64,000 nucleotides of DNA from Ceratobasidium sp. AG-K. Its lineage: Eukaryota; Basidiomycota; Agaricomycetes; Cantharellales; Ceratobasidiaceae. Each line of letters begins with the position of its first letter. Within the stretch, counting starts at the first letter, position 1. A program made the position numbers and the translations under genes. Positions 1-12,028 of this stretch are shown in pieces. The notes below the pieces were generated by a model that was not told the origin of the DNA, searched no databases, and saw only the letters and a program-made list of their open reading frames with translations. The stretch is from positions 372,001-436,000 of the forward strand of contig JAWNGF010000017.1 in assembly GCA_037039685.1 (NCBI GenBank). The letters run 5' to 3'.

Positions 1-645
1 GAGCAACGGGCGCTCCTTGAAAGGCTGAGCCCAGCTGGTAATTCTCATTACAACCACACTCAGCCCCATCTCGAAGTTGCCCAACAAAAACTAGTCCAAG
101 ACGTACAAAGTTGGGCTCGGGAACAAGACCAAGGCCAAAATCTGCTCTGGGTGCATGGACCTGTCAGCCAAGACAACAGCTCTATTTCTGCTTCCATTTG
201 CAGGGCACTCGACGCGGACAAGATTCTGGGTGCTCATTTTTTTTGCAAGCACGATGTCCCGGAGCTTCAGTGCCCAGAAAACATTCTCAACACCCTCGTG
301 TATAGGCTTGCGACTAAATACGAACCATATGGCAAAATGGTCGCTACTGCAATCGAGGATAATCTTGAACTACCTAGGTCATCACTCGAGGAACGATATA
401 TTCAACTCCTTGAAAAGCCACTGAGTACACTTGAACGAGAGCATCGACAACCAACTACCAAACTTTTCTTCGTAGTCGATTCCCTTGAAGGGTGCGAGCA
501 GGGAAGGACCCAGCAGCTATTGCTTACCTACCTACAATTGATTCCTCTCCTCGCACCCTGGATTGGGGTTATCATCACGAGCCACCCGGAATTGGACATC
601 GCATCGTCTTCCACAATAAATGTGATGATGTATGAATCCGTTTGA
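1..645 (+). CDS. Truncated NACHT-domain (NLR-like) protein, 5' end outside window
   Basis: The frame is open from base 1 to the TGA at 643-645 and matches the NACHT region of the two other NLR-like loci in this window. The Walker A position reads GPVSQDNSS where the intact paralogue at 2552-7565 has GQAGLGKST, so the lysine and the Ser/Thr that bind nucleotide phosphate are gone. The Walker B region reads FFVVDSLEGC, so the usual acidic pair is also weakened. The protein stops shortly after the conserved IITSHPELDI segment, with no helical or WD40 part. The copy ending at 11525 stops at the same place. I infer a nucleotide-binding-deficient fragment or a pseudogene that has kept its frame. 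The upstream exons lie outside the window. Confidence 0.75.
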   Translation, partial: EQRALLERLSPAGNSHYNHTQPHLEVAQQKLVQDVQSWAREQDQGQNLLWVHGPVSQDNSSISASICRALDADKILGAHFFCKHDVPELQCPENILNTLVYRLATKYEPYGKMVATAIEDNLELPRSSLEERYIQLLEKPLSTLEREHRQPTTKLFFVVDSLEGCEQGRTQQLLLTYLQLIPLLAPWIGVIITSHPELDIASSSTINVMMYESV

Positions 646-896
646 CTTCAAATTGTGGCATTTCCTGTTATGCTGATAATAATGTCTCCTGGGAACATGT
701 TGCTTCCGGCGATGCCGCCCACGGGACCCGCCAGTGTATATGCACTTAGGTTTTCTCGAATCTTGTGGCGCAGCCGCTGGCCGTGCTCGCATATTATGTA
801 TTTTATGATTGAATCTGTAGCAGCTATGGATTATTGAAATATTCCCTCTACCCGTTCCGCTATCCGCTAGCAGTATGAGGGTTTATTGAGAGGGAT

Positions 897-1140
897 TGGA
901 CGCCAAACAGGCCGGCGCTTACGTGAGATTGATTTCGACACTGGTGCTTCAGGTTGTAACCCAGCTGGCCCGATGGCTAAAGTAATAGCCTAGTGAAACC
1001 GGCGACGACGAACCTCTGGGCGGCGGTAACGACCTCGCTCGTGCACCGATGGTGCCTCGACTATTGGCTCCTCGCAGCTAAATAGGATTGTCGGCAACGA
1101 TTCCGAACTCACTTCTATCGAACCGGCTAGTACGAACAGT
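897..1140 (+). repeat. Segmental duplication, copy A (partner 11785-12028)
   Basis: This stretch downstream of the truncated NACHT frame is clearly similar to 11785-12028 downstream of the second truncated NACHT gene. Shared blocks include a TAGGATTGTCGGCAA string and a TCGAACCGGCTA string in the same order. It links a NACHT fragment to the NOL8-like gene. In frame it resembles acidic coding sequence (GDDEPLG here, SDDESLG in the partner) but stops interrupt it. 646-896 holds nothing I can identify. Confidence 0.7.
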
Positions 1141-1862
1141 CCCACCCCAGTCCAGCCAGCTTGACGAGGCAGATGTGGGATACGAGGTCATGAGTGGAGA
1201 GAAGGAGAAGGTCGTATCCGAGCCTCAAGAAGCTAAGGATATGGAGGAGGATGAGCAAGTGGTATCCGATGAGGAAATCGACGGAGAAGAGCCGAGTGAG
1301 AGTGATGAGCCAACCGAGACCGACCCCGCTCAACAAAAATACAACTCGCTCAAGGATATGTTCAAACCCCAAGAGGATTCAGGTACGTCCGCTAGTCTCG
1401 CTCGATTCTATAATATTTAATTAACTTATATTCCACTAGGTGGTTTCTCTCTTGGGTTGGACATCGAGCTCGACCCAGACGCAGAATCATATCTCCCCGC
1501 CTCGATCCAACCTGAACCCCAGCCCCAGCAAGTTCTTCAACCCACCGCACCAACCACAAGCACGAGCCAAACTCGGACAATCCAGTTTACCCCCGACCCT
1601 AAAGCGATGGTCTTTTTCCCTGGTGTAGAAAGAAAGGACGTGTTTAGTGTGATTAGTGAGGGTGGATGGGAGTGGCCGCATCCTGGGACTTCGTGAGTAT
1701 CGTGTCCGGGTGGTATTATTTGTGACTAAATGTGTTATTAGGGATGAGATCAGGACCAAGTGGGATAAAGAAAAGGCCGAGCTGACGAGGGAGTATACTC
1801 GGAGGCATCGGGAGGCGGTTAAGAAGAAGAGGATAGGTGGGGGTACGGGGGGAGAGGTGTAA
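1088..1862 (+). CDS. NOL8-like nucleolar protein, C-terminal part (three exons)
   Basis: Exons 1088-1382, 1440-1692 and 1742-1862 join across GT-AG introns of 57 and 49 nt to give about 220 residues ending at TAA 1860-1862. The first ATG in frame is at 1190, and an in-frame TAA lies just upstream at 1079. The product has an acidic Glu/Asp-rich segment, then LKDMFKPQ and GGFSLGLDIELD, a Pro/Gln-rich linker, an MVFFPG block, and a basic C-terminus (RRHREAVKKKR). The order of acidic tract, FSL-LDIELD, FF block and basic tail recalls the C-terminus of NOL8/Nop8 nucleolar RNA-binding proteins of 60S ribosome assembly. The N-terminal RRM expected in that family is not seen, so this may be a broken gene. 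The family call is from memory. Confidence 0.5.
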
Positions 1863-1996
1863 ACTGGGGTTTGAACTCGTCGCAAATACTCCAGCTACGT
1901 GCTCTCGCTAGTTAGGCACTCTTATACTAGACCTATGTGAACCAGGTCCTGGACACTGTGGGGTCTCAGGTTACTGAATAACATTAGCAAAGCGCG

Positions 1997-2167
1997 CTGA
2001 ACCAAAAATGGCCGCTTTCAGTGATGGATTATATCATTTTTCAGTCACCTTGCGCATGGTTCACAGTCTTCAATACCATAAAAGGGAAATTTGAATAGGT
2101 TGTGGAGCCCATTTGCCCCCCAGTCACTCCTAAAGATAATCTTCAGCGCATCAGTCACTGAAAGCGG
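1997..2167 (+). mobile_element. MITE-like palindromic element, copy 1
   Basis: Perfect 13-bp terminal inverted repeats lie at 2012-2024 (CCGCTTTCAGTGA) and 2155-2167, enclosing 156 bp with no ORF. A 28-nt stretch at 1997-2024 is exactly repeated, reverse-complemented, at 8463-8490, and similarity continues through the element, including an ATTTGCCCCCC block. The partner at 8320-8475 is also 156 bp long. The transposon family is unknown and no clear target-site duplication was seen. The rest of 1863-2551 holds nothing I recognise. Confidence 0.65.
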
Positions 2168-2551
2168 ACACGTCTAGCGCCTTAAGTCATGAGTTCTCAG
2201 TGCCGATACGACTAGAATTCAGCGCGATTAGGCTTCACAGTGAAAATCGAGTTTACACCAATCGTATTCCCCTGAGGCGGGATTACGCAGCATCCAGGTA
2301 CTTTTTCGCAATGACGGGAGCGAAGGGCTATTCAAACAGGATCTATCAGTCTCGAATTGGATGTCTATGGCATTAAATGCCAAATCTATCAGGTGGCACT
2401 TGCTCAAGCCAGAAGCGCCGAGGTTATAGCCACAATTGCCAAATGGTCAACCGCGTGTTCAGGTCGACCATCCCTGCGCCCACACGCCGACTCAAGCGTT
2501 AACCCTAGGGTTTTTACAAGATTCTATCTATCTTCCATTATTCGTACAGTC

Positions 2552-5500
2552 ATGGATATCATGGCTTTGCCAGATACGTCAGTCCGTGGCGGAGAATACT
2601 TTCGTCATCGCATCAAAGGTCCGAGCTGGTAATCCTCGTTTACGTTACCCAATCCGTTGCTCACCTTCCTTCAGAAATAAGAATTGATCCATCACCTTCG
2701 GAATATCCGGTTCAATTGGACTTGTGGGTAGACGATAAGAAATATCACTCCTTCGCTCCAATCAAGGCAGGCGACCAGCTTCGCTGGGATTTCCAGTCGT
2801 TGCCATAGTAAGTTGACGTTACGAGCTATTTGTATCTCTAGCCTATACATATCACTAACTTATGCAGCGACGTGCACGAAAACTCCCGAATTAAGCTTCG
2901 GATAAAAGAGCATTACTTGATCTACTCTAGCAAGCGGCAGGAGGTCGAGTACCTCACGCACGAGGCAGCAGGCAAGACGTCAATCGCTCGTGATTTAGAG
3001 CCCTTGACCTCCAGGTCGGCTTGCGAACGTGCCCAGAGCCGGATAACAATCGAGTTCCCAGGTCTACATGAAGTGAGTCGTACAGGAGTTGTTCGGTCGT
3101 TTGCTGACCCGGTACAGATATCGACCGACTTTTCTAGAGCTCATATGCGAGTAAACGGGGGACTAGATAGTACAAGCGCGGAGTCGGAGGCTGTGGTAGC
3201 TGCTCGGCAGGTCTTCAGGGAGATCATAAATTCGTGAATGAGGTGTTCGAGGTATGTCGACTATCAGTCGCTCATGGCTGATGCATCGAAGATAACGCAT
3301 ACATATCATAGCTCAAGCCTGCTGTCAAGCTAGCGCTTGTAATTTTTGAGGCGATATGGCAGGTATGAGTCCATCGCCGTTTGGACCGCTGGTACGAACC
3401 TCTCTAATAATTGAATGGATCCAGCGGGTCGAGAAATCAGTGCAAAAGCGCAATCCTAACATCATGGAATTAATGAGTGGGCTGGAGAGTCTACTGCCCT
3501 TGATCCAGTTGGTCAAAGAACACGCACAAGAAGAGGTTCTGACTACGACAATTTCAAAACTGGTGAACATAATTGAAGACGCGTCATATTTCGTTATAAT
3601 CTATCTGCCCGAGAACGATGCTGGTATGTGCGTCTCCCGTGCTAACGGCGATGTCCTGGTGAATTGTGATGTCTGTAGCGCGAGCGCTTCGTAGCTCTAT
3701 GAAGGAGACGGAGAAAGAGCGATTGAGTTTCCTCATGCGAAAATTCACACAATTCAAGGACCAGTTTAATGCAGGCGTCGGGGGAGAGATTCTCAAGCGG
3801 GCTGCGACAAACGGTGGGTGTATTGCATTAGAACCTACATTATATGCGTTGCAACTTTTTCGTAGAGCAACGCACGCTACTCGACAAACTGGACCCAGCT
3901 ACTCACTCTCACTATAAATTCACTAAGCCTTGTCTGGAAGGTACTCGAACCAGATTTCTCGAGGAAATAAATGACTGGACTCAAAATCGCGACCAAAAAT
4001 TGCTTTGGGTGCAAGGACAAGCAGGCTTGGGAAAAAGCACCATCGCCGCTTCCATCTGCAAGATGCTTGATGCTGCTGGGGTCTTAGGTGCTCACTTTTT
4101 TTGCAAGCGCGATGACTCGGAACTTCGAAGTCCGGAGCGACTCCTCAACACCCTTGTATATAGGCTTGCGGCCCACTATAAACCATACGGCAATTTGGTC
4201 ACTACTACGATTGGCGACAACCCAGAGGTACACAGATCGACCCTCGAGGAACGATACACCCAACTGGTTGAAAACCCCACTGCGCAAACTTGAAGCGGAA
4301 CAAGCTCGGCCAGCTCGCGTGCTTTTTTTGGTGGTTGATGCTTTAGATGAATGCGAGCAGAGAAACAAGCCAGCAACTAGTATTCAATTCCTGTTCTCGA
4401 CATCACTCATACCCTGGATCAAGGTCATCATCACAAGTCGCCCGGAACTGCACTTCCATTCATCTTTGGCAAACGCCAACAACCCTCATTTAATTACGCG
4501 CAACTTACGCGAGGAAGATGCTTCTGACGACGTAGCCACATTTGTCCAACAACGCTTGGCTGACATCGCAAGTCGCAAATCGCTCCTAGAGTGGCCGGAA
4601 GCTGGCGTTCAGAAGTTGGCCAATCGTGCGGGAGGCCTCTTTATTTGGGCAGTAACTGCATGCGAATTTATCGAAAGCGGATCCAGTCCAATAGCTCGTT
4701 TTCAGCAGATTCTCAACGGCACACAAACCCTGAAAGGGTTTGAGAAGCTCGATATGTTATATACCGCTGCGATTAAACTTAGCATGGACGACGATGCCGA
4801 GGATAATGTGCAGCATGTCCGAATGTGCCTTGGAGCCATCGTGGCGACTGCAAGCCGTACCCCACTACCAATATCCGGACTGGAAGCGCTATTACGCGAG
4901 CGAATTGAACCTGGCGTATTCCGCAACATAGTAGCGAGACTTGGTTCCGTGCTTTATGAGGACACTTCGGACGACGGCGCAGTCCGTGCCTTTCACCCGT
5001 CCTTTATAGAATATCTACTCGACAAATCTCGCTGCAATGAATTCTATATGGACCCCAAAGACCAGAACACGGTACTGGCAGATTGCTGCCTAAGCACGAT
5101 GATGAAGGAACTTGAGTTCAATATATGCGGACTTGAAATGTCTCATTCCCTCAGCTTTACCGTCTCCGAAATAGAAACCCTTGTCAAGGCAAAATTTCAG
5201 GCGCACCTGGAGTATAGCTGTGAGCATTGGGCAAGTCACTTGGCATGTACCCCTTGGGGCACGCTCCAGAGTGCTTTGGACAAATTCCTCTGGGGCGAGC
5301 CATTGCTATTTTGGATTGAAGCACTGAGTCTTCTCTCGAAACTCAGATTTGCGCTCTTAAATTTAGAGCAGCTAATAGCTTGGATACCGGTAAGTAGGTT
5401 TCAATATGTCAAGCGACCGGCATGTTGAGAATCTGGGCGCTGTAGAATACCGAAAAATGGTACTCGGCCTGCGCAGACGATGCACGCCGTTTTGTTCTCT

Positions 5501-7565
5501 ACTTCCACGACGTGATATCGATAAGTGCACCACACCTCTATGTGTCCGCGCTGGCTTTCGTATCGAAGAAATTCGAGATCGCACGGCGCATGCGACCCTC
5601 CTTTTCAGACACCTTTGCTCGTGCGGCAGGCACAGAAATAAACCAGCCAAAAATTCTGCGCAATATATCACTTACCCAAGGGACCAGATGTATTGCGTGC
5701 TCTCCTTGTGGTGATCGCATTGCTTTGGGTTTGACTCACGGTGAAGTACAGATTCTGGACATAGGAACAGGCGCTATAGCATTGGAGATGCAAGCAGTCG
5801 ATTCGGTTGACATCAAATTCGTTATGTTCTCTGCCAATGGTCAACGCATGGTAACGATCTCCGATGGCCTTACAATCCAGCTGTGGGATGTGGACAGCGG
5901 CACGGTGTGGCGAACTCTGGATAGGCCGTTTACTGCTAACTCTAGCACCGCCTTCTCCTCCGCTGCGTTCTTCCCTGATGACCACCAAATCGTTGCTGTT
6001 TCCCATGACTGTATAATGTGGACTTTCGACGCTGAAACCAGCGCCGCAACGTTTATGCGCCTAGAAGGCCCCCCTCTCATTTATGATTTTTTCCTTTCCC
6101 CGGCCGGCCATCGCGTTGCAGGTAGCACCAACAATGAAGTGAAGGTTTGGAGCATGAACACAGGTTTTGAAGTGGCCACTGTTGCGCATGGCTTAGGTCC
6201 CTTTCAAGGGGTTTCACTGGCCCCCGATGGGCGTCGTATTGCCACAAGATCCTCAAGCTTGCTGGGTATCTGGGATGCTAATACAGGGTCCCCACTCCAT
6301 AAGATCCTTCAGCCCGAAGCCCAGGGGTATTCCCTAGCCTTTTCTCCTGACAACCGCCACCTCTTAGAATGCCTCAACAATAGCCTGCAGTTGTGGAACA
6401 TTGAGGCGGGTATTCAAATATGGTTCGTCGTGGTCCGCCCGGCGCCGAACGAGCTCATCACGGCCCATATGGGGTTCACGACGCATGTCGCGTTCTCTGC
6501 GGACGGTCGCCGTGCCATATCGCGCCTCGACGCCGACACTGTGCAGATCTGGGACATGAAGAACAGAATTTCATTATTCGAACCGGTTGGTCATCAGCTC
6601 GAGCTCAAGCCACCCCCTGTAGCACCCATCCCAAACCCTCCAAGCCCCCAGTATGCCGCTTCGGTTCCCTACGACCCTATCATGGAGATTTGGAACGCAG
6701 AGACAGACGCGGAAGTCTCTGGGACTCGTCATGGTGCAATGAAATGCGTCATATTCTCTCCCGATGGCCGTCATTATGCCCGGATATTTGAGAACGGGAT
6801 GACTCAAATCTTGGATACCAAGGAGGACGCTGATTTCCCCATCCTCGTGCTTGAGGTTCAGGCATCTTCCGTCGCTTTCTCTTGTGACGGTCACCGCGTC
6901 GTCCTCGGCTCTGGTAATCTAGTACAGGTACGGGAACTGGGGGTAAACACTGAGCCTCTCGAGCTAGAAGGACACAAACTTCCGACATCTACCGTCGCAT
7001 TCTCCCCAATGGTCGCTTGGTCGCTTCGGGATCGCACGACAAATCAGTACGCATTTGGAACGCAGATAGGGGCGTTGAATCATTACATGCACTCTATGCC
7101 GACGACGCCGTGCACCGAGTTGTCTTCTTGCGTAACGGAGATCTATATCAAGTTATCTCAGTCTATGAGCGAGGGGCAATACGAATTTGGGATACATGCA
7201 CTGGCACAATGGTTAAGCTTTTAAACTTCACCCCATTCCACGATGGCGAATTATATCCCCTAGACTGCGCTGATAGCCAGTACTTCGCCTTCGGTATCTT
7301 TAAGCTGATTAGGAGCTACGATAAAGAGAGAAAGACAGGTCGACCCACAATAATAGGCTGTTCTGGCATTATCCACTCCGTTTCTTTGTCCTCGGATGGC
7401 TGCTGCATTGCCTCAAACGCCGAGGCAAACAAGATGTGGATCTGGAATGTGGACACCACTAGTGATGTCCCGAGGATCATGAAAAATATTGGATATCCTC
7501 ATGGTCGACAGTTGATCACAGATGATCCTGACAGCATTGGACTAATCCAAGGTGTTTCGGGCTAG
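2552..7565 (+). pseudogene. NACHT-WD40 NLR-like gene with three frameshifts
   Basis: The splice model is exons 2552-2618, 2675-2807, 2868-3072, 3118-3251, 3312-3362, 3425-3623, 3679-3813, 3866-5389 and 5446-7565. The order is: a beta-rich N-terminal domain (possibly C2-like); a helical linker; a NACHT ATPase with intact Walker A GQAGLGKST and Walker B LFLVVDALDECEQ; a helical region; and about eleven WD-type repeats (LWDVDSG, IWDANTG, IWNADRG, IWDTCTG). Such proteins are thought to act as fungal innate-immunity or heterokaryon-incompatibility receptors. Three single-base shifts break the frame: near 3233 (a stop replaces the continuation seen in the copy at 9524), near 4274 (one extra base between Walker A and B), and near 7010 (one base short inside a WD repeat). 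All three could be indel sequencing errors, in which case the gene is whole. Confidence 0.75.
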
Positions 7566-8319
7566 GTACATATTGACGTGATACAATGCACATATGATAT
7601 TTACCGCTTTATCTCTATGCAGGTTGGGTGCCTTTGGATGAACTCTCCACGCTCTTGTAGCTACCTATGAAATATTGGTTTGCGACATATCTGACGGTCC
7701 GAATCTTTACCTTCCTCCGACATCTAGGATTAGTCTTGAAAGCTCACTCTTTTGCGCATATTATTTGTTGAGCACAAGCTCTTGTAAATAATCAGTGTTT
7801 CGGTTCCATGATTAATTATTGCCCATGCTTACATACCTGCTAGGGCATATGCTCTCGGGAAATCTCGAAAGCATATTGTCCAACTGACTGTCGATACTCA
7901 CATGCTGATTTCAAACTCCCTGGATGTCATGTACTGCTACCAAAGTTAAACATTCCGAAAAGACCTAATGAGCGCATCTCATATAGCAGTCAGATGGCAT
8001 ATTGGCAGGATACTAGTGCGTTGGTCACGTAACTGGTGTTTACCCCGATCTAAACCCAAAGAGATGACCCTTGGCCACACCAGCCGTCCCAGGTTGAGTA
8101 CTCCAGTGCGAGGCACGCAGAAACTCTAAGACATATGAGTTGTTCCACAGTATCCATACGGTGGGGTTCAAGTCTCAAACCTCCTAATGTCAAGTTAGAC
8201 ATTTGCGTTGAATTTTCTCTCCGACGACCAGAAGGTGCACACTGTGTGGGCTAGGCGGGCTGAATCCTTGTGATCTAAACATTGAGAACTCATAGTCTAC
8301 TGTAAAGCACCGACCGTGA
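7566..8319. other. Intergenic, no gene seen
   Basis: AT-richer sequence after the NACHT-WD40 gene. I see no supportable ORF, splice pattern or repeat here. Confidence 0.5.
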
Positions 8320-8490
8320 CCGCTTTCAGCTACATTTTCACTGAACCTTATCTCCAGAGCTGACCGGGGGGCAAATTAGCTCCACAAACATTTCAAATTT
8401 ACTGTTTTTGGTAAGGATCAACCCAAACCATGCGCAAGATGCCTGAAGCTTAAGGCAATACGTCACTGAAAGCGGCCATTTTTGGTTCAG
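8320..8490 (-). mobile_element. MITE-like palindromic element, copy 2 (inverted)
   Basis: This is the reverse-oriented partner of 1997-2167. TIRs are at 8320-8329 (partly diverged) and 8463-8475 (TCACTGAAAGCGG), giving the same 156-bp span as copy 1. The two copies flank the NACHT-WD40 gene in inverted orientation, 6.3 kb apart. Confidence 0.65.
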
Positions 8491-8800
8491 TGTGCAGGTC
8501 ACTAATATTCAGCTCCTCGGCCCCCAACAGTGCGTGTTTCTGTGGAACCCAGCTTCAACTAGCCGTCTGACTTCCAATTGGCCCTTGGTGTCCCAGAGTG
8601 CCCTGTAACGTCTCCAGATCAATTACAGCGCGCCTTGCAATATATATAATGTTTCCAGATTTGATTGATAAAGTATTACAGCGTCCAAACCTACATATTT
8701 CCTCTCATCTCCTTTAAAAGACTTATCATTCGCGTAGGGATAAGGCGAGATTCAAATCGACGATTATGTGCGTGGATGTGAAAGCGTACTTGCCCCCCTT

Positions 8801-8960
8801 ATTGATTCTCTGGCTGATTGCGAGTAGGGAAACATCTGGAAATTTTCGCTCACTTATCCTCAATTAACATACCTCGTTCCTTGGGTCAAGGTCACCACTA
8901 CTGGCGCTCCGGAGTTAGACGTCAAAGAATCGCCTGCAAAGTCTAAATATCACAATCGAG
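8801..8960 (+). pseudogene. NACHT relic (Walker B region only)
   Basis: Reading from 8801 gives IDSLADCE, a TAG stop, then LTYPQLTYLVPWVKV and APELDVKES. This lines up with the IDSLDECEQ to SSPELDIKAS block of the NACHT gene at 9524-11525. No flanking NACHT sequence survives in frame. It is a fourth, decayed NACHT locus in the cluster. The surrounding 8491-8800 and 8961-9523 hold nothing else that I recognise. Confidence 0.65.
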
Positions 8961-9523
8961 TAAGCTGTAGGGTTTCACCCCACAGTTGTATCTCGATTTA
9001 TGTGTGGTGCTTCATCGGCGCTTCTTCTATGGTAATGAGTTTTGACAACCATATGCATCACTCCTATTCCTGTAGGCGCGCTTACTAAGGTATATGCACC
9101 TAAGTAATCATAACCCTCGTAAGCTATCAACCCTCTGTGGACTCGCTTTAGGTAGATCCGCACCTGACGGGTTCAAACGCTCGTGGGCATGATCATGCCA
9201 GCAAGGTGACCAAGCTTTCGCTAAATTCGCATAATTACCACCAGCCATCACAAACTACGTCGTGATTCAGGATCAGGGCGTTTCTCAGAAAGTGGAAACT
9301 TTCTGACAATTTAACACAACGTGGCTCGGAATTCGGGACAGCTTGAGACATGAGGCCTGATACACACCATCACAATCTCGATCTAATTTACTTAAGCGCC
9401 GAGGCACTCGCCTGTTTGCAGTGGTCTAGGGCGTCTAGCTGGCGATCACCCCTCGTACTCGCATACCATTGAACAGATTGACTCCGGCTCGTCTCGCAAA
9501 CTCCTTATTGATACCTCGCATCT

Positions 9524-11525
9524 ATGAATCACATTGCCTACCCAGCGATCGCTGTGGCTCTACCTCATGGTGGTGGGGGAACCGTCCGTCACCGTATCAA
9601 AGGTCCGTACCTTTATTGCCGACGCTGATAATGCTTTCTCACATCGCTCAAACTCCCTGGTATCCGCGCCCCTGTAGAGATCAAGATCAATCCAACGCCT
9701 TCCAAGCGCCCAGTTGAACTCGAATTGCTCGTAGATAATAAGAGGTTCCATGCTTTCCCGCCCATCAAGCCCGGCGATCAACTACGTTGGGACTTACGAT
9801 CACTTCCACAGTCAGTGAAAGATATGAATTACCATTATCCGCGCCTCACAGGTATTCTTGTGGAGTGATGTACGCGAAACCTCGCGGATTACAATACGAG
9901 TGACTGAGAAGCGGTTTCTTCATCACAACCGAGTCTTGTCGACCACCTACGTGGTCCGAGAGGCGGCGGGTCGAACTTCGGCAACCCTTAGCTTGTACAT
10001 CGATCCATCGCAGCAACAGAGTCATGCGATCTACTCGTTGAGCGCCCGAAGTCGTATAATAGTCGAGTTCCCCGATCCAAAAGCAGTGAGTCGTGTGGAA
10101 GGCTTCCATTACTACCTATAGTATATTGACGTAAGACCTGAGATCGAGGATGCCTATACCGTGGCTCTCGCGAGGGCAAAGACGAAAGCGGACGATACGG
10201 CGGGACCGCTGGAAACCCTAGGAAATGCCCAGCAGATTTTTAGGACGATTCTAGACTTTGGGATGCTGGCGGCTGAGGTGAGATTAATATTAGCCGCGTT
10301 TTCTAATGAGTTACCAGGAGTGACTTCCTTCATAGTTTACCCCTGCTGCCAAGCTGGTAGTCTCACTTTTTGACAAGACGTGGCAGGTGCGTACCCGATG
10401 ATTTCCTTCAGCCACAAGGGTCAATTGTGCTGACGAAGTGGTGTGCTCATAGTATCTAGAGCAACTGCAGCAGCACTACGATGACACCAAAAAGTTAATT
10501 GATGGGCTTGGCAGACTACTTCCCTTTGTCAAATGGACCAAAGAACACATCAAAGAGGGAACACTGAAAGAAATAATTCCAAAACTGTTAAATCTTATTG
10601 AGGATGCGTCAAACTTTGTCCAGGTTTATCTATGTGACCATGTCGTTGGTACGTGCATTTTGTATGTTTATCGGATGTACATATACTGACGAGATTCGCA
10701 GCTCGAATTATCCGCGACTCTATCGATGGGAGTGCGTCGGAGCGGCTAGGTGACTTGACACAAAGGTTCACGGACTTTAAAGACGATTTCGATAGAGGGG
10801 TCCGGGGAGAACTCCTCAACGAGGTAATCATAAACAGTGGGTCTACTCTATCAAAAAATGTGATATACCTAACCGCTCTCGCAGGACAACGCGTGATGCT
10901 CGACAGGCTGGGTCCGGCTACCCGTTCCCATTACAGCAAAACCCGGTCTCAGCTGGATCCCACGCAGAATCTATTGCTGCACGCTATACAGGGATGGACT
11001 CAAAGGCAGGACCCAGACCAAAAGCTGCTCTGGGTGCACGGGCACGCCAGCCTGAACAATTGCTCTCTCTCGGCTGCCATATGCGAAAGGCTCGACGCAG
11101 AAATGACGTTGGGTGCTCACTTTTTCTGCAAGCGTGACAATCCAGAGCTTCGAAGCCCAGATCACGTCCTCAATACCCTTGTGTATAGGCCCGCGACTCG
11201 GTACAAGCCGTACGGCGAAGAAGTTGCCGCAGCGATCGAAAAAAACATAGAGCTTCCTACATCCTCACTCGAAAGGCGATACGCTCAACTTATTGAAGGG
11301 CCACTGCGCAAAATTGAGGAGACTAGGCAACCAAAACCGGAAAACGCGTTGGTTCTCATAATCGATTCACTAGATGAGTGCGAGCAGGGAAGCGATCGAG
11401 AGCTGCTAATCACTTATCTACGACTGATGTCTCTTGTTCCTTGGATCAAAGTGGTCATTACGAGCTCTCCAGAGTTGGACATCAAGGCATCTTTTACGAT
11501 AAATTTAAACATAATGGAAAATTGA
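9524..11525 (+). CDS. Truncated NACHT NLR-like protein with degenerate P-loop
   Basis: An eight-exon model parallels the gene at 2552. Exon 1 is 9524-9602 (ATG to HRIK), exon 2 starts at 9678, and further exons begin near 9852, 10121, 10332 and 10454, with later ones near 10702 and 10885. Encoded in order are the beta-rich N-terminal domain (GDQLRWDLRSLP), the helical linker (LIDGLGRLLPFVKW, NLIEDASNFV) and a NACHT start. Walker A reads GHASLNNCSLS, lacking GK[ST]. Walker B is kept (LVLIIDSLDECEQ). Translation ends after SSPELDIKAS plus about 12 residues, with no C-terminal helices or WD40 repeats. The frame is open throughout if one short intron (about 37 nt, near 9815) is accepted. It could be a decoy or regulator of the full-length type, or simply a truncated duplicate. 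Confidence 0.65.
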
Positions 11526-11784
11526 TCGATTTGATTTCGAGCTTTCTCTCGATCACTCTGTGCGCGGCACTACTTTTACGTATGTTTTGTATGATGATTT
11601 TTCATGTTTGTCATTTCATCCCTTCCGTGTATGCATACCTCGTAGTGAATATGCGTCTTGGATACCTCAAAAATTTTCCCTTCAGTCACTGGTCGCGCTG
11701 GCCTGACATGTAGTTAGTATAGCTATCAGTCATATTTATTACGACTGCCAAAATATATGTTTAGAGCCATAGGGGCAATACGCG

Positions 11785-12028
11785 TTCGAACGCCAAGTGG
11801 ACCCATGTTGGCCGGTGTTTGTGTATTTCGTCATCGGCGCTTGTGGCCCATCCAATTACAACCTAGTGGCTGAAGTAATAGCCTGGCGAAAGCGACGATG
11901 AATCTTTGGGCGTCAGCGGCGACCTTAGCCGTGAATCGATGGCGCCTAGCCTATTGGTTCCTTGCAGCTGAGTAGGATTGTCGGCAAGGAGTCCGAACTC
12001 ACACTTCCATCGAACCGGCTACGAACGT
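11785..12028 (+). repeat. Segmental duplication, copy B (partner 897-1140)
   Basis: This copy matches 897-1140 in order and orientation. After about 12030 the similarity to the NOL8-like gene is lost, so copy B carries only the flank of that gene. The remaining 11526-11784 and 12029-12320 hold nothing I recognise. Confidence 0.65.
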
